35,299 nt of DNA from Oscillospiraceae bacterium (GCA_017516925.1 JAFXAQ010000054.1:1-35299), one strand, 5' to 3'. Counted from the first letter of the stretch, positions 15,840 to 24,877 are shown. Translations and numbers: made by a program. The notes: a model not told the origin generated them from the sequence alone.

Positions 15840-17765
15840 TTAGATGTCGATATTGATTGCGTATTTTGCATTACGCTCGATCCATTCCTTACGGGGTTCT
15901 ACCTGCTCACCCATCAGCACAGTAAAAATTTCGTCTGCCTTCCGGGCATCCTCCAGGGTAATCCGGCGCAAAGTGCGCTTTTCCGGGTCCATCGTGGTAT
16001 CCCACAGCTCCACGGCATCCATTTCGCCCAAGCCCTTGAAACGGCTAATTTCCACCTTGGCGCCTGTTTCACCACGGAGCTCAGCAGAAACCAAATCTCT
16101 TTCCTCATCGGAGTAGGCAACACGCTCGGTTTTGCCACGCTTTAGCTTATAAAGAGGCGGCACAGCGGAATAAACAAAGCCGTTTTCAATCAGCGGCCGC
16201 ATATACCGGAAGAAGAAGGTCAGAAGCAGGGTCCGGATATGGGCACCATCCACGTCCGCATCGGACATAATGATGATTTTATGGTAGCGGAGCTTTTCCA
16301 AATTAAAATCTTCACCGATACCGCCACCCAAGGCGATTATCAGGGGAGAAAGCTTGTCGTTACCGTAGATTTTATCGGCTCTTGCCTTTTCCACGTTGAG
16401 CATTTTACCCCACATTGCCAAAATTGCCTGGAACCGGGAATCTCTGCCCTGAATGGCAGAGCCTGCAGCGGAGTCACCCTCGACGATGTACAGCTCGCAC
16501 AAAGCCGGGTCTTTTTCATTGCAGTCCTGCAGCTTATCCGGCATACCGCCGGACTCCAGTCCGGTTTTGCGCCGGGCATTGTCTCTTGTCCGACGGGCTG
16601 CCTCTCTTGCCCGGTTTGCCATCATTGCCTTTTCCAAAATAACCTTGGCGGTGGCAGGATGCTCTTCAAAATAGGATGCCAGCTGTTCGCCCATAATCTG
16701 CTCCACCAGAGTACGGATATAGGCATTACCCAGCTTTGCCTTGGTCTGACCTTCAAACTGGGCGTCGGTCAGCTTTACGGAAATAACGGCAGAAATACCT
16801 TCCCGGCAGTCCTCGCCGGAAACCTTATCGTCACCCTTGATAATACCCACCTTGGCGCCATAAGCGTTGAGCACACGGGTCAGGGCCGTCTTAAAGCCGG
16901 TCTCATGCATACCGCCCTCAGGAGTACGCACATCGTTGGCAAAGGATTGAATGGTTTCATTGTAGTTATCGTTATACTGAATGGCGATTTCCGCGCTGGC
17001 ATCATCCTTGGAGCCACTCATATAGATGATATCTGTGTGGATAACCGTCTTTTTCTTGTTGGTAAATTCCACAAACTCCCGGATACCGCCCTCGTAGCAC
17101 ATGGTTTCCGTTTGAACTTCCTCTTCCCGGGCATCGGTGATGGTAATGGAAAGACCGGCATTGAGGAATGCCTCCTCCCGCATACGCTCGTGGAGGGTCT
17201 CATAGCTGTAGATTACCTCATCAAACATCTCCGGGTCCGGCTGGAAGGTCACTTCGGTACCGGTTTTGTCCGTTTTGCCCACAATCTTCATTTCCTGGGT
17301 AATCTGACCCCGGGCAAACTTCATTTCATAAATATTGCCGTTCTTGTAAACCCGGGCAGTAAGCCATTCAGAAAGGGCATTGACCACAGAGGCACCCACA
17401 CCGTGCAGACCGCCGGAGACCTTATAGCCACCGCCGCCGAACTTACCGCCTGCGTGGAGCACAGTAAACACAACCTCCAGAGCAGGCTTGCCGGTCTGGG
17501 GCTGAATATCTACAGGAATACCACGACCGTCATCCGTGACGGTCACGGAGTTGCCGGGGTTGATGGTAACGGTAATGTGCTTACAGTAGCCTGCCAATGC
17601 CTCATCAATGGAGTTATCCACAATTTCGTACACCAGATGGTGCAAACCGGAAGCAGAGGTGGAACCGATATACATACCGGGGCGCTTGCGAACAGCCTCC
17701 AGGCCTTCCAGAACCTGAATTTGCTCACCGCCATATTCCTGTGTTACTTTCGTTTCGTCAGACAT
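15840..17765 (-). CDS. gyrB: DNA gyrase subunit B
   Basis: The protein has 641 residues. It contains the GHKL ATPase domain (YEIVDNSIDEALAG and VTDDGRGIPVD), the transducer domain, the Toprim domain with EGDSAAGSAIQGRD and DADVDGAHIRTLLLTFF, and the C-terminal KGLGEMDAVELWDTTMDP tail. ATP hydrolysis drives supercoiling by the GyrA2B2 complex. It starts about 20 bp after recF in the usual Firmicutes order. Confidence 0.98.
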   Translation of the reverse strand: MSDETKVTQEYGGEQIQVLEGLEAVRKRPGMYIGSTSASGLHHLVYEIVDNSIDEALAGYCKHITVTINPGNSVTVTDDGRGIPVDIQPQTGKPALEVVFTVLHAGGKFGGGGYKVSGGLHGVGASVVNALSEWLTARVYKNGNIYEMKFARGQITQEMKIVGKTDKTGTEVTFQPDPEMFDEVIYSYETLHERMREEAFLNAGLSITITDAREEEVQTETMCYEGGIREFVEFTNKKKTVIHTDIIYMSGSKDDASAEIAIQYNDNYNETIQSFANDVRTPEGGMHETGFKTALTRVLNAYGAKVGIIKGDDKVSGEDCREGISAVISVKLTDAQFEGQTKAKLGNAYIRTLVEQIMGEQLASYFEEHPATAKVILEKAMMANRAREAARRTRDNARRKTGLESGGMPDKLQDCNEKDPALCELYIVEGDSAAGSAIQGRDSRFQAILAMWGKMLNVEKARADKIYGNDKLSPLIIALGGGIGEDFNLEKLRYHKIIIMSDADVDGAHIRTLLLTFFFRYMRPLIENGFVYSAVPPLYKLKRGKTERVAYSDEERDLVSAELRGETGAKVEISRFKGLGEMDAVELWDTTMDPEKRTLRRITLEDARKADEIFTVLMGEQVEPRKEWIERNAKYAINIDI

Positions 17766-17787
17766 AATACATACTCCTTCATTAGGG

Positions 17788-18888
17788 TCATTTGACTGCG
17801 CCGTTTAAAATTTCAATGGTTTTTCCTAATTTTGTAAATCTCCCAGGCTCGCAGCAGGTAATAAAAACCTGCCCCTCGGTAATTTGATTTAACACAAAGT
17901 CCTGCCGTCCCGGGTCCAATTCCGACAGCACATCATCCAACAGCAGCACCGGCAGCTCCCCGGTCTGGCTTGCCATCAGCTGACGCTGTGCCAGCTTCAG
18001 GCTGATGGCGCTGGTACGCACCTGACCCTGGGAACCAAAGGCTTTCAAACTCAAGCCCGACAAAGAAACGTCAAAATCATCCTTGTGGGGTCCGGTTAAA
18101 CATTGGTTACTCTCCAGCTCTGCCCGATAATGGCTTTCCAGATGGCTTTGCAGCTGTCCGGTGAGCACATCCACCGGGGCAAAGGGGTCATCTACCGTGG
18201 AAACTGTCCGATATTGTAAGGAAAACTCCTCTTTCCCACCGGAAAACAGCTGATGATATTTTTTTGCGTGCTGAAAAAGTCCTTCATAATATCTGGCACG
18301 GTAGGAAATCAGCAGCGCACCCACCTGACACAGCCGGGTGTTGTACTCCGGCAAAATTTCCAAAAGCCCGGGATTTTCGTACCGGTCCTTCAAAATTTTG
18401 TTTTTCTGCTCCAAAATCCGGGTATATTCCGTCAGCGCAGCTTCATAATTGGGTCGCAGCTGACAAAGGCAGTGGTCCGTCATTTTTCTCCGGGCAGAGG
18501 CTCCGGCTTTGAGCACCATCAGGTCCTCCGGACAAAAAAGCACTGTTTGCAGAACACCGGATATTTCTCCGGCGGTTTTTTTCTTCACACCGTTGAGATA
18601 TAACTGGCGGGGTCTTGCAGTGGGAAACAGCAGCCAGCGCAGGCTTTGCGCCCGTTCCTGAGAAAAAATATTGCCCTCCAGCTGTCCAACCTCTGCCCCT
18701 AATTTGATAAGCTCTCCGGTTTTTTGGGTACGGAAGCTTTTTCCGCTGCCCAAATAAATCACTGCTTCCAGAAGATTGGTTTTTCCCTGGGCATTGTCAC
18801 CCACAATCAGGTTAACACCCGGGTCAAAATCCAACGACAAGGCACTGTAATTCCGGAAATTTTCCAGCGTAATATCCTTTAGCTTCAT
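17788..18888 (-). CDS. recF: DNA replication and repair protein RecF
   Basis: The ATG at 18888 overlaps the yaaA stop (ATGA) and gives 366 residues, the normal RecF length. The longer frame to 18903 runs into yaaA. It has a Walker A motif GDNAQGKTN at residues 30-38, LKLAQRQL in the signature area and the Walker B/D-loop [11 protein letters not shown]. RecF loads RecA at ssDNA gaps and stalled forks together with RecO and RecR. Confidence 0.96.
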   Translation of the reverse strand: MKLKDITLENFRNYSALSLDFDPGVNLIVGDNAQGKTNLLEAVIYLGSGKSFRTQKTGELIKLGAEVGQLEGNIFSQERAQSLRWLLFPTARPRQLYLNGVKKKTAGEISGVLQTVLFCPEDLMVLKAGASARRKMTDHCLCQLRPNYEAALTEYTRILEQKNKILKDRYENPGLLEILPEYNTRLCQVGALLISYRARYYEGLFQHAKKYHQLFSGGKEEFSLQYRTVSTVDDPFAPVDVLTGQLQSHLESHYRAELESNQCLTGPHKDDFDVSLSGLSLKAFGSQGQVRTSAISLKLAQRQLMASQTGELPVLLLDDVLSELDPGRQDFVLNQITEGQVFITCCEPGRFTKLGKTIEILNGAVK

Positions 18889-19109
18889 TGCTTTTCTATG
18901 CAATACAGGCTTTCTTCAAAAGAAAATTCGTCCCCGGGGTACAGCTTTTTTCCCCGCATGGTGCAAATTTCTCCGTTTACCTGCACAAGTCCCTCCTGAA
19001 TAACCGCCTTTGCCATACCGCCGGAGGCGGTGGCATTGGCAAGCTTCAGGGCTGCTTCCAATTTAATAAACTCTGTCTGAATTTTCAGGTGCATTTTGTT
19101 GTTTTTCAT
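18885..19109 (-). CDS. yaaA: S4-domain RNA-binding protein YaaA
   Basis: The protein has 74 residues and is a single S4 domain: [21 protein letters not shown], then [20 protein letters not shown]. It is at the conserved place between dnaN and recF. The start is 1 bp after the dnaN stop and its own stop overlaps recF. The S4 fold binds RNA, and the family is associated with ribosome assembly. The exact role is not evident here. Confidence 0.92.
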   Translation of the reverse strand: MKNNKMHLKIQTEFIKLEAALKLANATASGGMAKAVIQEGLVQVNGEICTMRGKKLYPGDEFSFEESLYCIEKQ

Positions 19110-19110
19110 A

Positions 19111-20217
19111 TCAGGTCGTAATCCTCACAGGCAGAACCATATAAGAGAAGTCCTGCTTTTCATCCACAGGGGTCATCACAATGGGACTGATGCCGTTGGT
19201 CAGCTCCAAAACAACCTCTTCACTGGGAACTGCCCGCAAATCATCGCACAAATACCGCACATTAAAGCCAATTTCCAGTTCCTTGCCGTCACCTGCCAGG
19301 GAGCAACGGTCCTCAGCGGCGCCGATGGTGGTGTTGGTTTTCAGCAGCACAACCTGGTCCGAGAACACGCACCGCACAGGGCTTTTATACTTTTCAGAAA
19401 CAATCAGGCCCACACGCTCAATGGAGGAGGTCAGCTCTGCCACATTGGCAGTCAGCTTCACAGGGCAATTGGAGGGCACCACCCGGCGCCAATCCAAAAA
19501 TTCGCCCTCCAGCAGGCGGCAAATCAGGGTTGCCTCCCCAATACGGAACATGATATGCTTGCTGCCCAGGGTAAACGCTGCTGTTTCATCGGTGTCCTGC
19601 AGAATTTTTTCCACTTCCTTCAATCCCTGAGCAGGCACCACAAAGGAAAGCTCACGGCCGGTGGCTTCCTCCGTGTGATAGGTACGGCGCGCCAGACGGA
19701 AGCCGTCCACAGCAATGGCGGAAACCGCATTTTGCTCCACCTCAAATTTCACACCGGTATGGATAGGTCTGCCCTGGTTTTCCGAAACAGAGAAAATCGT
19801 TCCGGAAATCAGGTCCTTCAAAGCCTCCTGGGGAATCCGGATGCTTCTTCCCTCGCCCACATCCGGCAATTCCGGATAATCCTCTGCGCTTTCTGCAGAA
19901 ATGGAGAAGGAAGCGTAGCCGGCACGGATGGAAACCTTAAAGTTTTCATCCACAACCACCGTCACAGGACCCTCCGGCAAACGGCGGATAATATCACCGA
20001 ACAGCTTTGCCGGCAGCACACAGGTACCGGGGTCAGAAACCTCCGCATCAATTTGGTAGGTAATGGCTGTTTCCATATTAAAGCCTGTTAAATGCAGACC
20101 GTTTCCTGCCTGGCATAAAACACCCTCCAAAACGGAAATTGCGCTTTTTTGCGCCACGGTACGGCTGGTAATATTCAAGCCGTTCATCAGCATACTTTTT
20201 TCACAGATAAAACGCAT
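19111..20217 (-). CDS. dnaN: DNA polymerase III beta sliding clamp
   Basis: The ATG at 20217 is preferred because AAGGAAG lies eight bases upstream, whereas the in-frame GTG at 20226 is next to that site. This gives 368 residues, the normal clamp length. Three repeated clamp domains are recognisable, with the typical start [15 protein letters not shown], and [15 protein letters not shown] opening the second domain. The end is [19 protein letters not shown], close to the canonical clamp C-terminus. It tethers polymerase III and partner proteins to DNA. Confidence 0.97.
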   Translation of the reverse strand: MRFICEKSMLMNGLNITSRTVAQKSAISVLEGVLCQAGNGLHLTGFNMETAITYQIDAEVSDPGTCVLPAKLFGDIIRRLPEGPVTVVVDENFKVSIRAGYASFSISAESAEDYPELPDVGEGRSIRIPQEALKDLISGTIFSVSENQGRPIHTGVKFEVEQNAVSAIAVDGFRLARRTYHTEEATGRELSFVVPAQGLKEVEKILQDTDETAAFTLGSKHIMFRIGEATLICRLLEGEFLDWRRVVPSNCPVKLTANVAELTSSIERVGLIVSEKYKSPVRCVFSDQVVLLKTNTTIGAAEDRCSLAGDGKELEIGFNVRYLCDDLRAVPSEEVVLELTNGISPIVMTPVDEKQDFSYMVLPVRITT

Positions 20218-20240
20218 GGAATACACTTCCTTTTCTGTTT

Positions 20241-20273
20241 AATATAAAAAATTTATATAAATAAATAAAATAA
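20241..20273. other. AT-rich stretch of oriC (candidate unwinding region)
   Basis: Thirty-three bases consist only of A and T. They lie between the dnaN start and the candidate DnaA-trio at 20276-20293. The position fits the DNA unwinding element of oriC. Confidence 0.6.
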
Positions 20274-20275
20274 GG

Positions 20276-20295
20276 CAGTAATAATAGCAGTAGGG
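20276..20295. other. Candidate DnaA-trio with adjoining G cluster
   Basis: The plus strand reads CAG TAA TAA TAG CAG TAG followed by GG. Read 3' to 5' these are GAT/AAT/GAC triplets, as in the basal unwinding system described for Bacillus subtilis. A DnaA box-like sequence (20304-20312) lies on the expected side and the AT-rich stretch on the other. Confidence 0.5.
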
Positions 20296-20302
20296 ATTTT
20301 TT

Positions 20303-20445
20303 TTGTGGAAAACTGTATTTTCGCTTACGGCTGCAAGGATTTTTTATCCACAGGCATTTTGTGGAAAGAAATAACTTTTCCACAGCTTCTGTAGAGACAA
20401 AGGAGAAAAAGGGTTTTCCACAGATTATTTATCCACTTTCCACAA
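20303..20445. other. oriC: oriC DnaA-box cluster between dnaA and dnaN
   Basis: A perfect DnaA box TTATCCACA lies at 20344-20352. One-mismatch boxes are TTATCCACT (20429-20437), TTTTCCACA (20376-20384 and 20414-20422) and its complement TGTGGAAAA (20304-20312). Weaker boxes (CTTTCCACA type) lie at 20360-20368 and 20436-20444. With the AT-rich stretch and the trio this makes the dnaA-dnaN gap the likely unwinding part of the origin. Confidence 0.9.
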
Positions 20446-20452
20446 GGGTTGT

Positions 20453-21766
20453 TTATAACCGGGAATTGATATTTGCGGTAATGTCCCGGATATGGTTTTT
20501 CAGGTTTTCATCTCCGGTTTTCAGGGCTGTTTCCACCTTCTTAATGGAGTGAAGAACGGTGGAATGGTCTTTGCCCAGCTCTTTACCGATATCGGTGGTG
20601 CTCAGGTTTGTCAGCTTTCGGATTAAATAAATGGCAACCTGACGGGCTTCTGCGGTTCCCTTGTTACGTAAGGTACCCCGCAGAGTCTGCTCATCCACAG
20701 AGTAGAAGCTGCAAACCTGGCTGATAATCAGGTTCGGCGTAGGCAGTGCGTTACCTTCGCTCTTGTACATCTCGGAAATGCAGCGAGCCACATTTTCCAG
20801 AGTCAGCTCCATAGCATTAAGGTCCACATATGCCCGGAGCTTCTTTACGGTGCCTTCAATTTGCCGTACATTGTTGGTCACATTCTTGGCAATGTAATCG
20901 CAAATTTCCACGCTTAAATCCAGCGCCAGGGAGATGGCCTTGTTTTTAATAATTGCCATCCGGGTTTCATAGTCCGGAGGCTGAATGTCTGCCAGCAAGC
21001 CCCATTCAAAACGGGTGCGCAATCTGTCCTCCAAGGTCAGCATATCGCCGGGCTTCCGGTCAGAGGTCATCACAATTTGCTTGTGTTCTTCATAAAGCTT
21101 ATTGAAGGTGTGGAAAAATTCCTCCTGTGTGGACTCCTTACCGGCAATAAACTGAATATCATCAATCAAAAACAAATCTGCTTCCCGGTATTTGTTCCGG
21201 AATTCAATATTTTTACCGCTTTGGATGGCAGAAATCAGCTCATTGGTAAACTGGTCACCCTTGATATACACCACATTGGTATCGGGATTGCCCTTCCGGA
21301 TTTCATTGGCAATGGCGTAAAGCAGATGGGTTTTGCCGATACCGGGAGGTCCGTAGATAAACAGAGGGTTGTAGGTCTGACCGGGGTTGTTGCTGACGGC
21401 AATGGCGGCACCGTGGGCAAACCGGTTGGAAGGACCTACCACAAAATTATCAAAGGTAAACTGGGGATTAAAGTCCATAGAGCTTTTCTGGGCACCCTTG
21501 GAACGGTAAACCTCCAGCTCGTCCTCACCGAAGACAATCAGCTTGGCATCGGAATTGAAAATTTCCTTTAAGGCATCCTGAATGTGACCGGCATATCGGG
21601 TGGCGATAATTTCCCGGTGAAACTCCAGAGGAGAGTGAATAATCAGCTGTTCTTCATTCAGCTCGATAATATCCACATCGTCAAACCAGGTGGAAACGGT
21701 AACAGCATCCATATGCTCTTCCAGATAATTTAAAATTTTCGCCCAAACATAGGCAGAAGATAACAT
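20453..21766 (-). CDS. dnaA: Chromosomal replication initiator DnaA
   Basis: The protein has 437 residues. Domain I spans about 1-75, domain II is a very short linker, and the AAA+ domain begins with FTFDNFVVGPSNRFAHGAA. The Walker A motif is GPPGIGKTH, the Walker B motif is LFLIDDIQF, and the C-terminal signature DHSTVLHSIKKVE belongs to the box-binding helix-turn-helix. It binds the DnaA boxes on both sides of the gene. The start ATG at 21766 has AAAGGAG upstream. The protein is near the short end for the family. Confidence 0.98.
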   Translation of the reverse strand: MLSSAYVWAKILNYLEEHMDAVTVSTWFDDVDIIELNEEQLIIHSPLEFHREIIATRYAGHIQDALKEIFNSDAKLIVFGEDELEVYRSKGAQKSSMDFNPQFTFDNFVVGPSNRFAHGAAIAVSNNPGQTYNPLFIYGPPGIGKTHLLYAIANEIRKGNPDTNVVYIKGDQFTNELISAIQSGKNIEFRNKYREADLFLIDDIQFIAGKESTQEEFFHTFNKLYEEHKQIVMTSDRKPGDMLTLEDRLRTRFEWGLLADIQPPDYETRMAIIKNKAISLALDLSVEICDYIAKNVTNNVRQIEGTVKKLRAYVDLNAMELTLENVARCISEMYKSEGNALPTPNLIISQVCSFYSVDEQTLRGTLRNKGTAEARQVAIYLIRKLTNLSTTDIGKELGKDHSTVLHSIKKVETALKTGDENLKNHIRDITANINSRL

Positions 21767-21825
21767 AAAAACGGCTCCTTTCGTCTATTTCAAGCCCTGG
21801 AAAAGGGTATAACTATTCACCGTAA

Positions 21826-21854
21826 ATTTTATCACATTTTTGCAAAAAAAACAA
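21826..21854 (-). promoter_or_regulatory. Candidate dnaA promoter
   Basis: On the minus strand TTGTTT (21849-21854), a 17-bp spacer and TAAAAT (21826-21831). The DnaA boxes at 21861-21883 lie just upstream of the -35, which fits autoregulation by DnaA. Confidence 0.45.
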
Positions 21855-21860
21855 GTAAAA

Positions 21861-21883
21861 TTATCCACAAGACCTGTGGAAAA
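21861..21883. other. DnaA boxes upstream of dnaA
   Basis: A perfect TTATCCACA (21861-21869) and TGTGGAAAA (21875-21883) form an inverted pair in the dnaA leader. Together with the cluster after dnaA this resembles the bipartite origin of Firmicutes. Nothing else was recognised in the rest of the 21767-21960 gap apart from the terminator. Confidence 0.8.
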
Positions 21884-21911
21884 AAGTAAAGCTTTTTCAA
21901 GGGTTTTTGGG

Positions 21912-21946
21912 CAAAAAAAAGAGACCGCAAAAGCGGCCTCTTTTTG
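21912..21946 (-). terminator. Terminator of pta
   Basis: On the minus strand AAAAGAGGCCGC, loop TTTT, GCGGTCTCTTTT followed by more T. The stem has one G-T wobble and lies about 18 bp after the pta stop codon. Confidence 0.8.
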
Positions 21947-21963
21947 GTAGATTTTTTCTGAAA

Positions 21964-22962
21964 TTACACCAGCGCGGCAGTGATAATTGCCATCTTGTAC
22001 ACCTCGTCTGCATTACAGCCGCGGCTCAGGTCATTGATAGGCGCAGCCAGACCCTGCAGGATGGGACCGTAAGCTTCAAAGCCGCCCAGACGCTGGGCAA
22101 TTTTGTAGCCGATGTTGCCTGCTTCGATGCAGGGGAAGATGAAGGTGTTGGCATAGCCGGCCACAGGAGAGCCGGGGAACTTCAGCTGACCGACCTCGGG
22201 AGCAACCGCAGCGTCAAACTGCATTTCGCCGTCGATCATCAGCTCCGGGTCCATTTCCTTGGCAACGATGGTGGCATCGTGGCTCAGCTGCACAGTGCCG
22301 CCCTTGCCGGAGCCGTTGGTGGAGAAGGAGAGCATTGCAACCTTGGGGTCAATGCCGAAAACCTTGGCGGTCTTGGCAGTTTCCACAGCAACCTCAGCCA
22401 GCTTCCGGGCAGCGGTCACAGTGACGTTGCCTTCCTTGTCCACGCTGTCCTCATAGCTGAGGTTGATAGCGCAGTCGCCCATAGCGATTTTCTCGTCGCC
22501 ACGAACCATAATGAAGCAGGAGGAAACCAGGTTTGCGCCCTTCTTGGTCTTCACCAGCTGCAACGCAGGACGGACGGTATCGGCGGTGGAGTAGGTAGCG
22601 CCGCCCAGCAGGGAGTCAGCGTAGCCCATTTTCACCAGCATGGTGCCGAAGTAGTTGCCCTTGGACAGCGCCTTGCGGCAATCCTCAGCGGACATCTTGC
22701 CCTTACGCAGCTCCACCATCTTTTCTACCATAGCATCCATACCCTCGTAGGTAGTGGGGTCGATAATTTCCACACCCTCGATATTGAAGCCACCCTTGGC
22801 AGCATTTGCCTTGACCTCTTCGACGTTGCCGATGAGGATGGGGGTCAGAAAGCCGCCCTCTACCAGTCGGGCAGTTGCCTCCAGAATACGGGCATCGTGA
22901 CCCTCGGTAAAGACAATTTTCCGGGGATTGGCCTTCAAAGTCTCAATCATTGCATTAAACAT
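21964..22962 (-). CDS. pta: Phosphate acetyltransferase
   Basis: The protein has 332 residues, the normal length of short-form Pta. Typical segments are KIVFTEGHDARILEA near the N-terminus, SFSTNGSGKG in the middle and ANTFIFPCIEAGNIGYKIAQR near the end. It converts acetyl-CoA and phosphate to acetyl phosphate; acetate kinase would then make ATP, but no ackA is in the window. A phosphate butyryltransferase is a less likely alternative. It is a single-gene unit with its own promoter and terminator. Confidence 0.93.
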   Translation of the reverse strand: MFNAMIETLKANPRKIVFTEGHDARILEATARLVEGGFLTPILIGNVEEVKANAAKGGFNIEGVEIIDPTTYEGMDAMVEKMVELRKGKMSAEDCRKALSKGNYFGTMLVKMGYADSLLGGATYSTADTVRPALQLVKTKKGANLVSSCFIMVRGDEKIAMGDCAINLSYEDSVDKEGNVTVTAARKLAEVAVETAKTAKVFGIDPKVAMLSFSTNGSGKGGTVQLSHDATIVAKEMDPELMIDGEMQFDAAVAPEVGQLKFPGSPVAGYANTFIFPCIEAGNIGYKIAQRLGGFEAYGPILQGLAAPINDLSRGCNADEVYKMAIITAALV

Positions 22963-23011
22963 TTTTATTCTCCTCCATTAACGGGCATTGTGCCCAAATT
23001 TATACAGATAA

Positions 23012-23040
23012 ATTATACATCAAAAATCCTTGGTGTGCAA
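23012..23040 (-). promoter_or_regulatory. Promoter of pta
   Basis: On the minus strand TTGCAC (23035-23040), a 17-bp spacer and TATAAT (23012-23017). A small hairpin GGGCA/TGCCC (22983-22995) lies in the leader just before the ribosome site. Confidence 0.6.
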
Positions 23041-23076
23041 CTGTTTCCGGGCAATAAATATTTATAAAAATTTAAT

Positions 23077-23105
23077 TTGCTATTTCCTATAGTTTTTGCT
23101 ATGAT
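23077..23105 (+). promoter_or_regulatory. Promoter of the NfeD-SPFH-DUF6440 operon
   Basis: TTGCTA (23077-23082), a 17-bp spacer and TATGAT (23100-23105), 34 bp before the ATG at 23139. Confidence 0.6.
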
Positions 23106-23138
23106 AAAAATGAAAAAACCTATGAAGGAGGGATCTGT

Positions 23139-23591
23139 ATGAATTGGGCTGCGTTCATCTGGCTGGTGCTGTTTATCTTATTTTTGATGGCAGAGGCCTC
23201 TACGGTTGTGGTGATATCTCTATGGTTTGCCGTAGGCGCACTGACAGCAATGATTGCCAGCTTGCTTGGAGCAGAGCTTTGGCTGCAGGCAGTTCTGTTT
23301 GCGGTGGTTTCCATTGTTTTGCTGTGTGCACTCCGGCCGATTGTAAGAAAGTATTTTACTCCGAAGCTGACCAAGACCAATGTAGATGCCCTGGTGGGCA
23401 CCTCCGGTCTGGTTACGGAGAAAATAGACAACACCTTATCCCGGGGACGGGTGAAGCTGGGGGCGATGGAATGGACCGCCAGAAGCACTTCCGGGGAGAC
23501 GGTGGAAGTAGGCACCTTAGTCCGGGTGGACCGGATTGAGGGCGTTAAGGTATTCGTTACTCCTGTGGAAGTAACGGCACAGGTAAAATAA
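23139..23591 (+). CDS. NfeD-like membrane protein
   Basis: The protein has 150 residues: two to three hydrophobic segments in the first half (about 4-24, 27-45 and 50-68) and a C-terminal OB-fold-like domain (GLVTEKIDN, then VEVGTLVRVDRI). This is the short NfeD family, which is nearly always encoded next to a stomatin/SPFH protein, as here 15 bp downstream. The pair is thought to act in membrane microdomain organisation. A GGAGGG site precedes the ATG. Confidence 0.88.
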   Translation: MNWAAFIWLVLFILFLMAEASTVVVISLWFAVGALTAMIASLLGAELWLQAVLFAVVSIVLLCALRPIVRKYFTPKLTKTNVDALVGTSGLVTEKIDNTLSRGRVKLGAMEWTARSTSGETVEVGTLVRVDRIEGVKVFVTPVEVTAQVK

Positions 23592-23606
23592 TAAGGAGGT
23601 TTTTGT

Positions 23607-24494
23607 ATGGAATGGATTGTTATTGGTGCGGTTTTGGTAATTTTATTTTTGATTATTATTTCCAATATTGCGGTTGTTCAGCAGTCCCGGGCGTATGTTA
23701 TTGAGCGTTTGGGTGCGTTCCAAAGTGTTTGGGGTGTAGGCCTGCACTTTAAAGTTCCCTTTATTGACCGGATTGCCCGTCGGGTGTCCCTGAAGGAGCA
23801 GGTTCTGGACTATCCGCCCCAGCCTGTGATTACCAAGGATAATGTTACCATGCAAATTGATACCGTGGTGTATTTCCAGATTACTGACCCCAAGCTGTAT
23901 ACCTACGGCGTAGAGCAGCCGATGGCGGCTATGGAAACCCTGACGGCTACTACCCTGCGTAATATTATCGGCGATTTGGAGCTGGATCAAACCCTTACCT
24001 CCCGAGACGTGGTCAATACCAAGATGCGTGCCATTTTGGACGAAGCCACCGACCCCTGGGGCATTAAGGTCAACCGTGTGGAGCTGAAAAATATTCTGCC
24101 TCCTCAGGACATCCAAAGCTCTATGGAAAAGCAGATGAAGGCAGAGCGTGACCGCCGTCAGGCAATCCTGCAGGCGGAGGGTCAGAAAAAGTCTGCAATC
24201 CTGATTGCAGAGGGTGAAAAGGAGTCTGCTATTTTGCGTGCAGACGCAGAAAAGCAGGCAGCCATTTTGAAGGCAGAGGGCGAGGCACAGGCCATCCGCA
24301 CGGTGCAGCAGGCACTGGCAGATTCTCTGCAGATGCTCAACGAAAAGGCGCCCAATGATCAGGTGATTAAGCTCAAATCCATCCAGGCGATGGAAAAGGT
24401 GGCTGACGGAAAGGCAACCAAGATTATCATTCCCAGCCAAATGCAAGGTATGGTAGGCTTGGCAAACGGTATCGTTGAAGGCGTGAAGGAATAA
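23607..24494 (+). CDS. qmcA: Stomatin/QmcA-like SPFH membrane protein
   Basis: The protein has 295 residues. One N-terminal membrane helix (about 4-24) is followed by an SPFH/band 7 domain with SRAYVIERLGAFQ and VGLHFKVPFIDRI. The long coiled coil rich in A, E and K (about 175-245) contains repeated AEGE and AEGQKKSAIL units. It is the usual partner of NfeD and probably forms oligomeric rings in the membrane. This is the third SPFH protein of the window besides HflK and HflC. The stop overlaps the next start by one base. Confidence 0.88.
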   Translation: MEWIVIGAVLVILFLIIISNIAVVQQSRAYVIERLGAFQSVWGVGLHFKVPFIDRIARRVSLKEQVLDYPPQPVITKDNVTMQIDTVVYFQITDPKLYTYGVEQPMAAMETLTATTLRNIIGDLELDQTLTSRDVVNTKMRAILDEATDPWGIKVNRVELKNILPPQDIQSSMEKQMKAERDRRQAILQAEGQKKSAILIAEGEKESAILRADAEKQAAILKAEGEAQAIRTVQQALADSLQMLNEKAPNDQVIKLKSIQAMEKVADGKATKIIIPSQMQGMVGLANGIVEGVKE

Positions 24495-24685
24495 TGGCAA
24501 AGAAAGAAAAGCGGTTTCTGAAAACCTATTCTCAGGATTTGGGCAGCACCCAAATCTGGGTGGATAAGCAAACAGGTATCAATTATCTGTTTATCCAGTC
24601 CGGCTATGCCGGAGGATTGACGCCGCTATTAAACCGTGACGGCACCCCTGTGGTAACCCCGGTACCCAAAGAATACGACGAATAA
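24494..24685 (+). CDS. DUF6440-like small protein
   Basis: The protein has 63 residues, with the core DKQTGINYLFIQSGYAGGLT followed by PLLNRDGTPV. This pattern occurs in a family of small cytoplasmic Firmicutes proteins (DUF6440) without known function. Its ATG overlaps the stop of the SPFH gene (TAATG), so it is probably co-translated with it. Confidence 0.75.
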   Translation: MAKKEKRFLKTYSQDLGSTQIWVDKQTGINYLFIQSGYAGGLTPLLNRDGTPVVTPVPKEYDE

Positions 24686-24690
24686 GAAAA

Positions 24691-24840
24691 AGGGGGTGTC
24701 TCAAAATGTATGAGACACCCCCAAAAATAAATATTTATTTGTAGGGAACGGCCTATGTGCCGTTCCAAAAGTGTTTATTCTGTAATTTTTTCGGAATGAC
24801 ACATAGGTCATTCCCTACATATGCATTTTGAGACAGCACC
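24691..24840. mobile_element. MITE-like palindromic element, complete copy
   Basis: About 150 bp with imperfect terminal inverted repeats that share TGTCTCAAAATG. The left end also folds back into a GGGGGTGTCTC / GAGACACCCCC hairpin. Two internal arms (GTAGGGAACGGCCTATGTGC and the complement of the segment at 24794-24818) are inverted copies of each other. No ORF is present. It begins 5 bp after the stop codon of the DUF6440 gene and fills most of the 250-bp gap to the next gene. A half copy lies at 28781-28862. Confidence 0.75.
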
Positions 24841-24877
24841 TTTTCGTAAACAATCCGTAAACAAACGAAAAAAGCGG

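Noticed and set aside
13970-15856. 628-codon open frame antisense to gyrA
   Set aside because: It lies entirely opposite a clear gyrA, has the composition of a shadow frame (rich in H, Q, L) and no recognisable domain or ribosome site.
16239-17795. 518-codon open frame antisense to gyrB
   Set aside because: This is a shadow of the codon bias of gyrB. No domain or translation signal was seen.
24691-24840. CRISPR array or attachment site
   Set aside because: The repeats are inverted, not regularly spaced direct repeats, and there are no spacers, cas genes or integrase.
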